DNA from: Paraspadella gotoi
Lineage: Eukaryota > Chaetognatha
Length of the DNA stretch: 64,000 nt
Reading direction: 5' to 3'
Assembly: GCA_051294375.1 (NCBI GenBank)
Contig: CM119268.1
Location: 14,529,396-14,593,395, forward strand
Position 1 is the stretch's first letter; every line of letters begins with the position of its first letter. The position numbers were made by a program, and so were the translations under genes. This document shows positions 1 to 19,498 of this stretch, in pieces. Below the pieces are notes generated by a model that searched no databases, was not told where the DNA came from, and saw only the letters and a list, made by a program, of their open reading frames with translations.

Positions 1-959
1 CGCCACCCCCCGAGGGTTAAACGAGACTCCCAACCGAGTCGGTCAAGGCTCCATAAAAGCCGTTTTCGTCGCCGTCGTCGTCGTCGTCGTCACCCGTAAT
101 CTTTGTTCAGTTGTCAATGGTTTCACTCGTCAATAGTCAACGATTTCCGAAACCCTTGATATCAGATAGTAAACTTTTTGAAAGGCTGTGATCCTTCCAA
201 AATTGTCCTCTAGGGTGAAACAGAGTCGCCAATGGAAGTTATGAATATTCTTTAAAAACAAAAAAGTATTTTTATCAAATTTGAATTAATTCTTAATACC
301 AAAATTATAACGTAAAATAAATTTAAAAAAATAAAATGAAGAAAATAAAAAAACATATGAAATTGGTACAACCAATATAAAAATTATCCATTCATTTAAT
401 AAATAAGCTATCTTGTATTTATATGTATTTTAGATCTTTTGTCTAACAATCATCCCTTTCTTGACGAAGCGACATCTATAAAATCATGATATGAATTAAT
501 TCGTTTCCCTCTTCTCTTTTTGGGACAAAAAGACATCGCATATTACGGTTCCACGATTTCTTATGAATATAAAATAAACTTGTTGGAATGTTTAAACTAA
601 CGAAATCAAACCGAGACAACGTCGGTTCATGTAGCGATTAGGTACCTATATTAAATCCTAGAAATTGTATTTATTTGAGTTATTTTGGACGACAATTGCT
701 CGAAAATCAAGAAAATCGGGGCCCTATTAAGACTGAAGCTGTGTGGGCGTTTCTTATTTTTTAACTCTTTCCTCGAATTCGATTTCGTTGACTTCGAAAA
801 CAAAAAAAACTTGAAACGAAACTCTTTTCCAATTCAGACATGTAACTGAAATATCTATTGTCACCATTCAATACAAAAAAGGTCATGATGTAGACTAACA
901 GTTTGCCCATAAAAAAATAAAAACGAGTGAATTAAACAATACGTAAACTTGCTTCAATT
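1..959. other. Left-edge intergenic stretch downstream of TM4-1
   Basis: No coding exon is visible. The stretch is AT-rich, with a short GTC trinucleotide run near 70-92 and one dispersed repeat fragment at 357-413, listed separately. It lies 3' of the minus-strand gene TM4-1 and should contain its 3' UTR, but I see no convincing canonical polyadenylation signal close to the stop. Confidence 0.5.
357..413 (-). repeat. Dispersed fragment of the 320-bp repeat
   Basis: Read on the minus strand, this segment matches almost base for base the 3' part of each unit of the tandem repeat at 34843-35736. The shared part runs from AGATAGCTTATTTATTAAAT to the palindrome ATTGGTTGTACCAAT. It shows that the 320-bp unit is a dispersed family and not only a local array. 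Confidence 0.7.
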
Positions 960-2421
960 TCACGCGGCCAAGGCGAATGGCGCGGTGACTCCGACGAGGC
1001 AAGCCAGGAGTTCGAAACCCGCGAAGACCTAAGATTAATAAGAGAAATCGATAATGAAATAATGCTGCATTTATTGGTATCAAAAAAATGGTTATTATTT
1101 AAACGTTTATTATGTCTCACGTAAGCGGCGATGAGCCTGTCCGTGATTTCCGCTCCGTGTTTCCCGTGATGAACGACGATGAGGATGAGACCGATGAGGA
1201 GGAGGAGTCCGCAAAGACCGAAGAACTGCCGGTCAACAAAAAGTTATAAAACGCGCGGGAAAAATGGTTCGGATAGACCGAGACAGAGTGAGGGAAAAAC
1301 TTTACAGACTGACTCTCAAATCCCGCCCACTCACCAGGTAAGTTCTCCCGACGAGCGGCTCCGGTTTGGAAAGGCAAGTGATGACGATGATGATGAGGGC
1401 GACGATCCAACCGATGATGACGGCCGCTTCGAAAAAGTCGAGGTAAGGCACTCGGGCCTGCGCGCCGGTCGAACTCATCTCACCCTCGTAACATCCCAGG
1501 GAGATGACGCCGAAGATCTGCGGTGTCGAGGTGCGGTGGATGGGTGGGGGGTCAAGGTGGCGAATCGTGAAAAAAAAAGTTTTTGAGGAAATGTCACTAA
1601 TTATCCACTTTACAGTGTCCGCGATTTATCCCTAATTGTTGAATTTTATGGAACTATTTTTTTATTTTTAGTGATATTAGTGCAATTAGTCTTGCTCAAT
1701 GCTCAATTGCTCATTTATCGTTTGAATGTCAAATTGTTTCTTTTATCGTTTTATCGTTTTATCTTTTTATCGTTTTAACTGTCAAATTGTTTCTTTTATT
1801 TCAGAAAAAAATAGCGATTATAACGAATTTGGTTAAAATTTTACTTTTACTTAATTACCCAAACCCTAAAGCCTCTTAACCCTAACTACCCCTAACTTTA
1901 AACCACCCTTAAACTATCTTAGATTCTAAACCCCCCAAACCTCGGTCGGCGAAGGTAAAATTATGCCTGAATTTGAACTTCTTTGAGTTCAGATTGTATT
2001 TTGGTTTGTCATTAAGTACGTGTACAAAGATCTCGCTATAAAAGTTTATTGTCAACGTTTTATTTAGAACATGTAGGCTGTTATTAATTAATTTAATTAT
2101 TCTTTCGACGCTTATCATAAAAAAAACGTAAAAAAATTTAAAAGGGATTTAAAAAACTTGATTTATTACATTATTAAAAAAGTCTCACATTTTTCATTTT
2201 ACATTAGTGGTATTTCTCTTGAAATTTTTTTTATAATCTATTCGTTGCTCTTCGTTTTTCCATAGGCCTCCAGAGGGCATTGATCTCCAGCAATGCCCGT
2301 ATGTATTTTAGTTCAGGTTCACTATTAATTTATTAAACTCTCTAAATATCTATCACGTATTGCGACTCACCAAACAAAATATCGCCACCACGGTCATAAA
2401 GTTTATGGAGAGTTTTCCCAT
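960..2421 (-). CDS. TM4-1, four-pass membrane protein of unknown function
   Basis: Unrecognised small tetraspan protein, predicted 135 aa. Exons (minus): 2371-2421 (17 codons, starting MGKLSINFMT), 1335-1517 (61 codons), 1121-1225 (35 codons) and 960-1028 (22 codons plus TGA). All junctions are phase 0 with GT-AG ends; the donors read GTGAGT, GTGAGT and GTGAGA. Membrane segment 1 spans the exon 1-2 junction, segment 2 is in exon 2 (AAVIIGWIVALIIIVITC), segment 3 opens exon 3 (FFGLCGLLLLIGLILIVV) and segment 4 fills exon 4 (VFAGFELLACLVGVTAPF). The family signatures are present: YE after segment 1, FFEA before segment 2, TC after it, GRTYL closing exon 2, and APF near the C terminus. It is the first of five same-strand paralogues. 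The start is the only ATG giving the conserved 51-base first exon. Function, and whether it sits in plasma membrane or junctions, is unknown. MARVEL- or claudin-like roles are only guesses, and the claudin W-GLW-C-C signature is absent. Confidence 0.75.
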
Positions 2422-4234
2422 TTTGAATTGAGCTCGTGCGGCTTTAAAACGTATAAATAACGAAGAATTTAAAGTATTCAAAACGCAGGTTAGAATTACT
2501 GTACAGCGTAGAAGGCTTTTTAGTTGACTAGAACAGACCGGAGGGCGAGTCGTTGATCTGAATTCAAACGAGTCCTGGGAGAGACAATCCCTTCAAAAGT
2601 CAGAACAGGTTTGAAAGTTGCTCCCAAATTCTCAAGAGTAAATCACAAATTCGAAAACCACCGAATTCTTAGACTTTCCCCGCATTCTTTTCGGAGGAGG
2701 AGATTTGGAAATTTCGTGAAGTCGCGTAGTTTCCTGTTTCCCGCTTGAGTTTAAGGAGGCGACATGTCGCCATGATAGGTGACGCCATGTCGCTATACGG
2801 CATGTCGCGCGGTGCGATCTCACTCTGTCTGGCCAAGTCACCCAAAGAGATGTGGCCATGTCGATCTGAGAGATTGAGGGCTAAGCTGCCTCGAGCAAAG
2901 AACTTTGGGCCAAGCGATTGCAGCCAGATAACGTGTTCTTTGAGCTTAAAGATATCTTTTGGACTTTTCATGGTTTTGAAAAACGACATGATTAACAAAT
3001 CGGTTTCAATTTTTAAGACATGGCTAATAAAAAGGTGATTTTTGTTATACACTTATATTCTTACCAAACAGAAGGTACAAAGACTATTCTATTGACCCTC
3101 GGTTTAAGAGCTCCAAATAAACACGTCGAATGGAACTATGTTTATATTTACAAATATATTCAAAATTGAACAAAAGAACCCGAAGATACAAAATAAGATG
3201 CAAAAAAAAGAGGAAAAACAAAAAAAAAGAATTTACAGAGTGATTTTTTTCTATCGGCGAACAGACCGTCGGCAGAAAAAAAATGAAAAACTTTAAACTA
3301 CTAAAAAAAAGCCACGATAATGAATGAAAAAAAATACTGGAAGAAAATGGCTTTTCGGTCATCGTAAAATCTGACTTCTTAAGAGGGAAAAAGGATGACC
3401 CAGTTTGGACATCTACGTTTTATTTACATCGCTGTTACATACATAAAGGGCAAAAAAAAAAAATAATAAGTCTAAATCAATTTTATAGTTATTAAGTTAT
3501 AATGGAATCGATTGAAAATCTTTATATATCTAAACCTGGGCCACCCTGTGAAAAAAAAAAACGAAAACAAAAAGCAACAACAATCCCTAGAACTGACTAC
3601 CGAAAAAATGAGAACATGCGCAAACTGGAAAAACTGGAAAAACGCCTCGCTATTCACGGGACTTTTTTGGGGGGGAGGGGGGCCGAGTCAAATCAAGAAC
3701 GTCTAATTCTTTCGCTTAATTGTTTGGCTAAAAAATATTGCGCTTGGATAAACTTTTTTTTCAAATGCGTGTATATGTCTAAGATAATTTAGCAATAATT
3801 TGACGAACATCGTCGGAGATATAAAAAATCTGACAAGTGAAAAATATATTCAAAAAAACAAATCGAAGTATTTTGCCCCATAAGTTTCCTCGGTCGCATC
3901 GACCCGGGATGACGAGCAAGAAATAAAAAAAAACAAAAAAAAACAAACCTGGGATCCCGTTTATTTTTTTCCTCTCAACAAATGGCGAAGTATTGAATTT
4001 ACAGGCCCTTGGGTCCGTCAAATCTGCCCAAAATCTAAATCATCCCCGAAAAAGACCCACTTTTTTTAAAATTTCTTCCATTTTTTTTTCTCCCTTTTCT
4101 TTTTAAATATCCTCACCAACTTGCGAGAAGGCTGGCGAAAGAGCGAGGCGAGCCGGTTATTTTCAGTGATTAAGAGTTTTAGTTTAAATTTTTTTTTTCT
4201 TCAATGTATGGGAAATCTTGTTAATATTTTTTGC
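2422..4234. other. Intergenic stretch between TM4-1 and TM4-2
   Basis: No supported exon. It should hold the TM4-1 promoter and the TM4-2 3' UTR. A segment at about 2755-2870 is richer in GC and repeats a short CATGTCGC-type motif; the overlapping open frames there look like products of that repeat. The rest is AT-rich with A and T homopolymers. Confidence 0.4.
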
Positions 4235-10055
<5,821 letters not shown>

Positions 10056-10370
10056 TTTGCTTGGGGGTTTTTTTTCCGCTTTTCGTCACTTTAAAGTTCG
10101 ATTAGTTTCTTATTTTAAATCCGCGATGAAAGTCGCCAATTGTCTTTCGAGTTTCGAGGGCAAAAAGTTTCTTCCTGCTTCCGTAAAACCGAAACAAAAA
10201 AAATCACAAAGGATGAAATTTTTTTTAAATATTTTCGTGAGGCGATTCTTCGTCGGCCCGTTCTCTAACACAAAAATGATTTTTTTTTCTTTCTTCCTTC
10301 TTTTTCTCGGGAGTCAAAAAAAAAAATCAACAAAAAACGTCTTTCGAGAAAAAAAAAGGATGCTTGGTGG

Positions 10371-10384
10371 ATATATATATAAAT
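10371..10384 (-). promoter_or_regulatory. Possible TATA-like element upstream of TM4-2
   Basis: A (TA)n stretch reading TTATATATATAT on the minus strand lies about 320 bases upstream of the TM4-2 ATG. Such runs are common by chance in AT-rich DNA. Confidence 0.2.
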
Positions 10385-11088
10385 TCAGAGGATGGTAGTG
10401 CCGAGAGAGACAGACGACGGTGGCCGAACTCGTTTTTTTTTTTGCGTCCGAGCGAAATCGAAAAAAGGAAGGCGAAGAAGAAAAAAAACCTGGAAAAGAT
10501 AGGAAAAAAATTTTTTTTTCGGTGAATCGAGTTAATAAAAATTCGGATGGAAGAGATCGAAGGAAAAGATCGAAATCCGCCTCCCCCACCCCCCACTCCC
10601 GCCTCCCCCACGCCCCCACCCATCTTTTCACTCATTCACCCTCATTCGCCACGCCCTCTCTCTCCCTCCAGTTCCACCCCTCTGCTCCACTGTCTTCACT
10701 CTTGGCTCTCGACACTCCCTAAGGCACACGAGAATCCAGTCTTACACCCTTCGTCCAAATCATAAAACCGATCACTGATTCTTCGGATCTTATAGTTCAA
10801 GTGCCCACTGCCCAATCATCCACTCGCTCACACGTTCAATAACATCGATAAGTTTATTAATAAATATTTTTTTTTAATTTTGTGACCCTTATGGCTCCCA
10901 ATCACAACGGCACAAACTTTCACATGGCCCCAACCTAACTTACTCAATATTTTTTTTAAGACCAACTGGTGAAATCTTTTAGGCGACCCCGACCGAAAAG
11001 GCCCAAGTGAACCCATCACTCAGAATTCGATGATTTCTCTTCACTCAACACGAATTCACGCAATCCAGTTTCTTCTCTCCACCCTTCA

Positions 11089-11868
11089 ATTCTCTCCCTT
11101 CTCTCCCCTTCTCGATCCTTCTTTCCCCTTCTCTATCCTTCTCTCCACTTCTCTATTCTTCTTTCCCCTTCTCTATCCTTCTCTCCACTTACTCTATCTT
11201 CTTTTCCCCTTCTCTATCCTTCGCTCCTGCTATATCCTTCTCTCCCCTTCTCTATCCTTTATCCCTATCCTTCTTCCCCTTCCTAAACTTCAATCCCCTT
11301 CTCTATCCTTCTATCCCTATCTTCTTTCCCCTTATCTATATTCTTCTCTCCCCTTCTCTATCCTTCTCTCCCCTTATCTATCCTTCTATCTCCTTCTATA
11401 TCTTCTCTCATCTTTCTACCCTTCTCTCCCATTCTCTATCCTTTTCTCCTCTTATCTATTCTTCTCTCCCCTTCTCTATCCTTCTCTCCCCTTGTCTACC
11501 TTCTCTCACCTCTCTATCTTTCTCTCCCCTTACCTATCTTTCTCTCCCCTTCTCTATCCTTCTTTCCCTTATCTATCCTTCCCTCCCCTTCTATCCTTCA
11601 TTCCCCTTATCTATCTTTCTCTCCCCTTATCTATCCTTCTCTCCCTCTCTCCCTCCTCTCCCCTTCTCTATCCTTCTTTCTCCTTCTCTATCCTTCTTCT
11701 CCCTTATTTTCTTCTTCTCTCTTCTATCCTTTCTCTCTCTTCTCTATTCCTTCTTCCCTATTTATCCTTCTCTCCCTTCTCATATCCTTCTCTCCCTTCT
11801 CTTATCCTTCTTCCCCTTCCTCTATCCTTCTTTCCCCTTCTCTATCCTTCTCTCCCCTCTCATCCTTG
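11089..11868 (+). repeat. Polypyrimidine minisatellite, about 20-bp unit
   Basis: Degenerate tandem array of a unit close to CTTCTCTCCCCTTCTCTATC covering about 780 bases, almost pure pyrimidine on the plus strand. Units vary by single-base indels and T/C changes. The 282-residue open frame across it is Ser/Pro/Leu-rich low complexity created by the repeat and not a gene. Confidence 0.9.
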
Positions 11869-13232
11869 TTTAGTATAATCTAACCCCTTTTTATAACGCG
11901 ATCTCTAACAAGATTATCTCCTTTTTTACTACTTTCTTTCTGTTTTCTTTCTTTCTTTCTTTCTTTCCTTATTTTCTTTATAAAATTCCTCTTCATCACA
12001 AAGCAACTTCTTCACAACATCAACATGGATATTATCATTCATCAGAATTGATAAGAAGGGAAAAAGAAGGAAGAAAAAGGAAAGGGAAAGGGGAAGCAAA
12101 GGAAAGGAGAAAAAAAGAGAGCGCTCATCTACAGAGATCGTCGACGGAAAGAGATCGCGGAGAAGAAGAAACAGTGAATTACGATCATCAAAGAATCATA
12201 CAATCATCTGAAATCAGTCAGTGACATTCATCTCTCAATCATCCATACAACTCAATACAAGTCATCGGATCAATACATTACATCACACTTCATCTTCAGA
12301 CTTAAGATCATCATCATCATCATCTTCATCTTCCTTATCATCGTCGGCGGTGTCGTCGTCGGCAATGTTTTATCTATGCCCTCTGCTCCAACGGCCGAGC
12401 ATCTTTCGAGTCCGACATCAGAAACAACAACAAAGGCGAACTCTAGCGGATTTGGGCAGAATTATTTTTTTTTAAATACAATGGGAAAAAAAGAGCAAAC
12501 AAGATTGTAAGGAGTGAAGTAGGAATGAAAATTAGTATTTAGCGAGAAAATTTTTTATTTTTTTAAACTTTTATAGATTTTTTTGGGTGAATTTATTATT
12601 AGTTGATTTTTCACGGTTGCGTTGCGCTTCCGATTCGCGTAAGTATATTTTTAAAACTTTTGCTGTTATTTTTTAATCGATTTTCTTGTCGTTACGCCAA
12701 GAGAAATATTCAAAAAAGCATAAAATTGTATGAGTCTGTTGAAATTTAATTCAACGTATATTTTTATGTCGTAGAGAGATCTATAAAAAGAAAAGTTTAT
12801 CCAGTGGAAAAGCGATGCGTCAGATCTTAAAGCGAAAAAGCAGACTGAGTGATTAACGAATTGATAGAAATTTTAACATTTCTAAATCCGGTTGTTTTTG
12901 TTTATATTTAGGTTAAAACGAGGATAAATAAACGGATATAAACAAAAGTCAATTTAGACTTTAAAACAAATGACGAAGTATATAAAGCAAATAGTAGTGA
13001 AGAGCGGAGGGGTTGGATTCAACAGTGAACAGTTGAGCTTTTAAGTGGCGTGAATCCTGACTTCGGTTGAGAATTTATTGGAAAAAAAAATGAGAAAAGC
13101 GAAAACGATTCAGTGATTGAAAAGAGGAGGAGGGGCAGATATTTGGGGTAAGTCGCGAGCTGCAAGGTAAGTTCTTTGAATAGATTGAAGACGAGTCACG
13201 AGGTAGACAACAAGCGAGAACGAAAGGAAGGA

Positions 13233-13235
<3 letters not shown>

Positions 13236-13295
<60 letters not shown>

Positions 13296-13312
13296 AGAGA
13301 AGTAGAGAGAGA
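13236..13312. repeat. (GA)n microsatellite
   Basis: GA run with a single-base slip near its end, in the coding-poor interval. Confidence 0.9.
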
Positions 13313-13429
13313 GATAGTTTGCGCAAGAAAAGTGCGCAAGGGAGGAGAGCAAAAGAAAGACTGGATTCACTGTGAAGCCCAACCAAAGAAAAAAAATCCA
13401 GAGTCGCTCCGACTCGGACTTGAGTTTTT

Positions 13430-13433
<4 letters not shown>

Positions 13434-13523
<90 letters not shown>

Positions 13524-13528
13524 CCTCT
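13434..13528. repeat. (CT)n microsatellite
   Basis: CT run of about 95 bases, 120 bases from a GA run of opposite orientation, so the two could pair as an inverted repeat. Confidence 0.9.
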
Positions 13529-13752
13529 CCCCCTCCAGGGTTGAAAAAAAAAAAGATTTGGTATCATTTGCCTGCTCGGAAATCAAAAAACTTTTTTCAA
13601 AGTGCAACGTTTGAACCCTCGTATTTCCGACGATGGTAACAGCGATGATGATGGTTTTGCGTTACGTCAAAAGTTTTCGATTTCCCCGATTCACGCTACG
13701 AGGGCCTAATTCAATTTTTTTTCATCCTCGTCTGCTGCCCCCGAGTTTTTAA

Positions 13753-13861
<109 letters not shown>

Positions 13862-15460
13862 CTCCCTCTCTCTCTCTATCTCGCCGCGGGCCACGAAGGG
13901 CTGCCCCGTTGGGGCGCGACTCCGTAGTCCCGGCCGGCGCAGGGCGGCGACCGCGCCCCCAGTGAAACTTGAAGCCCCGAAACGAAGCGGCGGAGGAGGG
14001 AGGCGCAAAGGGCTTGGGAGTGACGTAAAAGGCGTGGCTGGGCTGCTTCGCTGCAACAGAGGGGCAGACGGATGGACAGATGGACGGACGAAGTAAATTT
14101 CTGGTTTTGAAATTAAAGCGAAGTAACCCGTTTAAGAGATAGAAATGGACATTTTTATCGATAACTTTCGGTGATTAAAACGCCCAATATTTACGTGTGA
14201 ACTGTCGTGAAACTTATGCAAAACCTTAACCTTTGAAAATTTTACAAATGAAGTGAATATTGAGCGATTGTGAAACGTTATTGTAGACTAATGGAAGACG
14301 AGGGCATAAAAGTTTTTTTTTAGTTTACGGCAGTCAACAAATATTTTCTTGCGCGTAGGAATAGTATGTCGTGAAAGGATAAAGGAAGAAGGATATTTAT
14401 AATTGCGGTACTAAAAAAAAAATAGAGATCAGTTTTGCATTCTGAGCCATCATCCGTCCTAAGCGACGAGGAAAAAACTTTCTTAAAATATGGGAAAAGA
14501 ATTAAAAGGGGATTTCCGAATGAATAGATTCTTGTTTATATCACAAGTTATTTTATCGTATGAAATATTTCATCATAGCTAAAAGATAAAATCTACGCGT
14601 TAGGGTTTAATCCCTGAAAACAAAATTTAACCATTTTATGCAAGTCTTTTTATCCAGATTCTAATCCCGAAGGAAAACGGTTAGGGATGCGTTTGTGTTG
14701 TTGTTGTTGTGATACCCATTGATAAGACGAGGATTTTTTTTTCTTATCAAGACATTCGAAACTAAGAACGATAGACGAAAAAAGTTAAACGAAATTCACA
14801 AAAGAATTTGTTGGGGGAAAAAAGGGAGGAAAAAAAAACAGTGAAAATTGATGAATTGAGAGAAAATCGTGATGGTGGGGGCTGGAAGCTCAGGAGGCAA
14901 AGAAAAACCGGAGAATTCAAACCAGAAATTCGTTTAAAACATAACCAGAAAACAAAAACAAAAACAAAAACTTTACCCACCCCCTTTTTTTTAAATGTTG
15001 ATTCTGCCATCTTCAATTAAGAAGAGCCCTAATTAAATTGTCTCGAAAAGTCATTTCGCGAATTTCTCCCGATTAAAATTCCGTAATTCTCTGTCCGGAG
15101 ACTGAAAGGGGACGAGGTTAGTGGGTTAAGTCAAGAAGCAGAAATTACAGTAGGGACTTTTCCTAATTTTGACGCATCATCCTTGGCCTTACTTTGTAAA
15201 CGCGAAAAAGTTAAACGTATAATAACGAAATGGCAAATGGGTTTAAAGGAACCAGCTTAACTTCCTAGTTCTCTTACGTAGCTTCTGGCGGCAAAAATTC
15301 AAAACAAAAAACAAATAAAATCCTTTCGCATTTCGTCTCCTACTTGCTCGGTTTTTTCGTAAACATAGAAGAATGAGAGGCTCTTGTTCCAAACTTATAA
15401 TCTGCCAACCAAGCGACAGAAATGAATAAAAAAGAGGTTTGTTTATTTACTGAGAATTTT

Positions 15461-15461
15461 C

Positions 15462-15543
<82 letters not shown>
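15461..15543. repeat. (GA)n microsatellite
   Basis: GA run of about 80 bases with one AAAG interruption near the left end. Confidence 0.9.
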
Positions 15544-15547
<4 letters not shown>

Positions 15548-16794
15548 GAAAAAGCTAGAAAGAAATAGAAAGTAGGCAATGTTTGGACGAGCAAATTTTT
15601 GCGTTGCCTTACAAACCAATCGAGAATTCCTGACAAGGTTAATCGCAAGAAAAGAAGTTATTCTTTTCGGAACTTACCTTTCCCCCGCCCCTTACCTTCT
15701 AGAGTTTGCGTTGAGGTATTTTCAACAAACGTGGGTGTCAAGAAATACCGCGGATTGTACGCACCTTGAATGTGCGTAGGAGACAAGTGCTTTCATTAGT
15801 CAAATTTCCTCTATACGTTTAAGTAAATGACGTAATTTCGCTTCCTGTTGGAAGAGTCTGTTTGGAAATTCAAAAAGACGCCATGTGACGGACGCCAGAA
15901 CCAAGAAGAACAGATCTCAATAGGAGAGACTAAAACGTCGGGTGAGGTACACAACAAACGAAAAGAAATGAAGTTAGTAAATTCACTTGTTGACACTGCT
16001 ACAAAAATGACCGCCCTGAAAATGTATCTGTCATGTCCATTGGACATTGTCGGACATATCATTGTCCAATGTCGTTTTAGTGGAAATGACTAAAAAGTAA
16101 AACCTTTGCATCTAAAGTCACATTACGCATTAAACATTGCCCAATGCACAATGCACAAATTGCAATCTCAAATTTAGCGTTTTAAACATTATAAAATTAT
16201 AATTGCCTCGAGTCTCGATGCAAAAACTGAAAAAAACGTAACTCGAGTCTGCAAAGATATTCGAACGCCTGGCAGTTTGAGGGAAAACTCCATCTTGCTT
16301 TAATTTGCGCGGGGTAGAAGAAAAACAAATTTATTAGAATTAAGAACAACAAGGATCGAAGGAAGTCAGTTGTTATGGAAACCGCCAGCCCCCGGTAGGG
16401 CGTTGTTAGGCGCGCTTGGTGAATTGTGAAAGCTTGCAATTAGAATATGGCGGGAAATCATGTGAAAATTCATAATGGAACAATTTTCTGTAAAGTAACT
16501 TTTCATGAGTTTTTTTATAAAAAGAATATTGTTTATCTTTAACTGAAATTGACTGCATTTTCACTGAAATATCTAAATATCTTGACGAAAAAAGTCAATT
16601 GTCAGATAACGATGGATGTTTCATAAACAAGACAGACACTAAAAGTTAAAATTTGGTTTTTCAAATTAAAATTGTTCAAATTTTTTAAATTAAGAAAATA
16701 ATTAAGTCACTTAAAAAATTGGAATGTTTAAAAAAAATTTCATTTTCTAAAATAAGTTAGCATACATAGGGCGCAGCATCAGCAGCAAATACAA

Positions 16795-16817
16795 AGAGAG
16801 AGAGAGAGAGAAAGAGA

Positions 16818-16915
<98 letters not shown>

Positions 16916-16920
16916 AGAGG
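16795..16920. repeat. (GA)n microsatellite with interruptions
   Basis: GA run with several GAAAG interruptions, about 125 bases. Confidence 0.9.
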
Positions 16921-17856
16921 AAAAGAAAATTAGACGACCCGAGGGAAAAAAAATGGCGTTTGGAAAGAAATATAATAATCGCATTAAGGTCGAGCATATA
17001 ACATGTTCGGTGTTTGTAGAAAGGAAGGGAGGGTCTGAGGCCCGAAGGCTTTTTAAGTTTCATCCGAAAGTCGAAAGTAAGAACAAAAACTTTGGGTCGA
17101 ATTTCAAAACAAAATGGAAATTAAAAAATTCGTAATGAAATTGGAACAGTATGAATAAAGAAAAGTCTTAATTGGGCCAAAAAGCGCCTTGAATCCCAAG
17201 TAAGCGATTAAAAATGAATAGAGAAGAGACCGCAACCTAGTACAGGAAGGTCATCGCCCACGACATCGACAAATAATCATTTCTGTTGCCATCTTTTTTT
17301 TTTAGGATGCAATCAATTTTGTTTGGAGATATTCCTTGCCTCAACAAATTGAACTTTGAAGCACTTTGTACGAACTTGAGCGCCTTAATACGTGATGAAT
17401 CGATATTTAAAAAAAATGTACTGTTAAAATTAAGCAGGACCAGAGTCAGGTACATGGTCTCAAGAAGAGATTATTATTTAATGATTATAAATTAATAGAA
17501 ATACAAAAATCCGATAAGGACGACGATACAAGAGGTGACAAACAGTTTATCTCTTAAAAATCAAAATAAATATATTTTTTATTTCGTCCAGGTTTATTTT
17601 TTTTTTATTTCGTATAGTAGTCATTCCGAAAATGGTGATCGTTATTTTTTCTAAGCCTTTTTTTTTTTGCTTTGGGCTTCGTCTGCGGCGTCGGCGGCGG
17701 AGGTGGCGGCGTGGATAGCGAAACTATTATCATTAAAACTGAAAGGAATATTTCTCTGCTTTAAATTCATTTAGTTTCTGTGAGTTTGCGACCGGCGAAT
17801 GGACGCCGACCAAAGAGTTCACGCACTCCTCTCACTGCGAGACCCAAAACATTTCT

Positions 17857-17858
17857 AT

Positions 17859-17946
<88 letters not shown>

Positions 17947-17957
17947 CCTCTCTCTCT
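17857..17957. repeat. (CT)n microsatellite
   Basis: CT run of about 100 bases with CTCC interruptions at both ends. Confidence 0.9.
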
Positions 17958-19400
17958 TCATTCGCTCTCGTGTTTAATCTCCGGACCGTGAATTTTGAAT
18001 ACATCAAATCCTCTTTTATTTCCCTAGTATTTTATAATTTCGTGTTTCGAGCTTTTTTTTTTTTTTTATATATTTTTTTTGCCACGATTAGATTTCAAGA
18101 TGAAAAAAAGGAGAAGCGAGCGATTGGTCGGTTATAGCGCGAATGCTTTGTTTTATTAATACTCGAATAAAACAGTTTTAAAATGTATTTTTCTCTCTTT
18201 TCTTTTACCTCTTCTCTTCGTTTGCGGTAGAAAAAAAAGATGAGAGAGCCTTTATAGCTTTTGATCTAATTCATCTCGGCCATAAGGGTTTTAGAAAAAT
18301 CTGGCTTTCAAAACACATTAGTAATTTTATTGAATAAATCTTTGTAGTTAACTCCGTATAGAATGTTTTCTTGATTTTGTTTTCAAGTTTCCTCCTGATT
18401 GATTAGTTTTGAGAAGAAAAAAAAACGTTTATGGGATAGCTTGACATAAATAAGTGCGAATAATGTAAAAAGCAAACATTATATTTAATTTGTTTTCGAT
18501 CCGCAAAGTTTTCCCTCCAAATTTGGTCCGAGAATGTAATTATAGCGAATTAAGGCGTGGTTCTCCTCTTTTAGAATTAAACCAAAAAAAAAGGGGCAGA
18601 AAAAAATTCTGTGTATATTTTTGGAGGGCATAGAATTTAATTCTTTCCGGGCTGAGTCATTCAATTTGGGTTTTCTGCCTTTAATTTAAAAAAAAAGGTC
18701 ACCGTTTCAAATCTTCTCCTTCGGTTGAAAATTTCTCCGAGTCCATTAATAGAAATGTCACTTGACCTTTTTTTTTTCGAGGTTCAACCAGCGACCTTTT
18801 TTTGAAACTCTCGCGCTAATTAATCTGATGTCGGGTATTTTTGTCAAGTTCACCCAAAAAAGAGGGAATTTTTTTTTTGACAAATGTCTGACGGGGACCG
18901 AAATGATAATTTTCTTTACAGATAACAATAAGTTTAGTATTCATTTGACAATTTTAATAAACAGTTTTACTATCTGTCTAGTAAATTCTTTAGGGAAAAC
19001 GAAAAAAAAAAAGGAATTTGCCGAAATTTAATTAATGCTAAACGTTCAAAATTTTTTATCTACGTTTGTTAGTTGGTTTGTCTGTCAGATTTAAAATTAT
19101 TTTTATTACAATCTCTCGCAACGGAATTGATTTATCGCAACGAATTTCGATTTTATAACTGTAATCCATAGAACAACTACAAAAGGTTGATATAAAAATG
19201 AATTGAATAATATAAAACAATGACCTGTTGGACCAATATTGTTGGTCGAAGGAAAGCTATTTGTAATGATTTTGTATATCATTATTCTTTTTTCGCAGAT
19301 GAATGTTGTAACTGTATTGAATTTCATCATCTTCAATTTAAGCGGGCACAAGAAAAAATCTTTGAAAATAATTTTTGGGCGCTTCTTCCTTTTCTCATGC

Positions 19401-19404
<4 letters not shown>

Positions 19405-19492
<88 letters not shown>

Positions 19493-19498
19493 AAGAGT
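19405..19498. repeat. (GA)n microsatellite with interruptions
   Basis: GA run broken several times by GAAGAG. Confidence 0.9.

Noticed and set aside
2669-3052. 127-residue minus-strand frame upstream of TM4-1
   Set aside because: It overlaps an equally long plus-strand frame and a repeated CATGTCGC motif; no domain, no splice context.
11030-11878. 282-residue open frame on the plus strand
   Set aside because: It is the translation of the polypyrimidine minisatellite (Ser/Pro/Leu/Tyr low complexity), without domain or splice evidence.
12221-12475. Plus-strand frame with a hydrophobic IIIIIIFIFLIIVGGVVVG run resembling a membrane exon
   Set aside because: The hydrophobic stretch comes from an ATC/GTC simple repeat, the hydrophobic frame has no upstream ATG, and it lacks TM4 signatures or phase.
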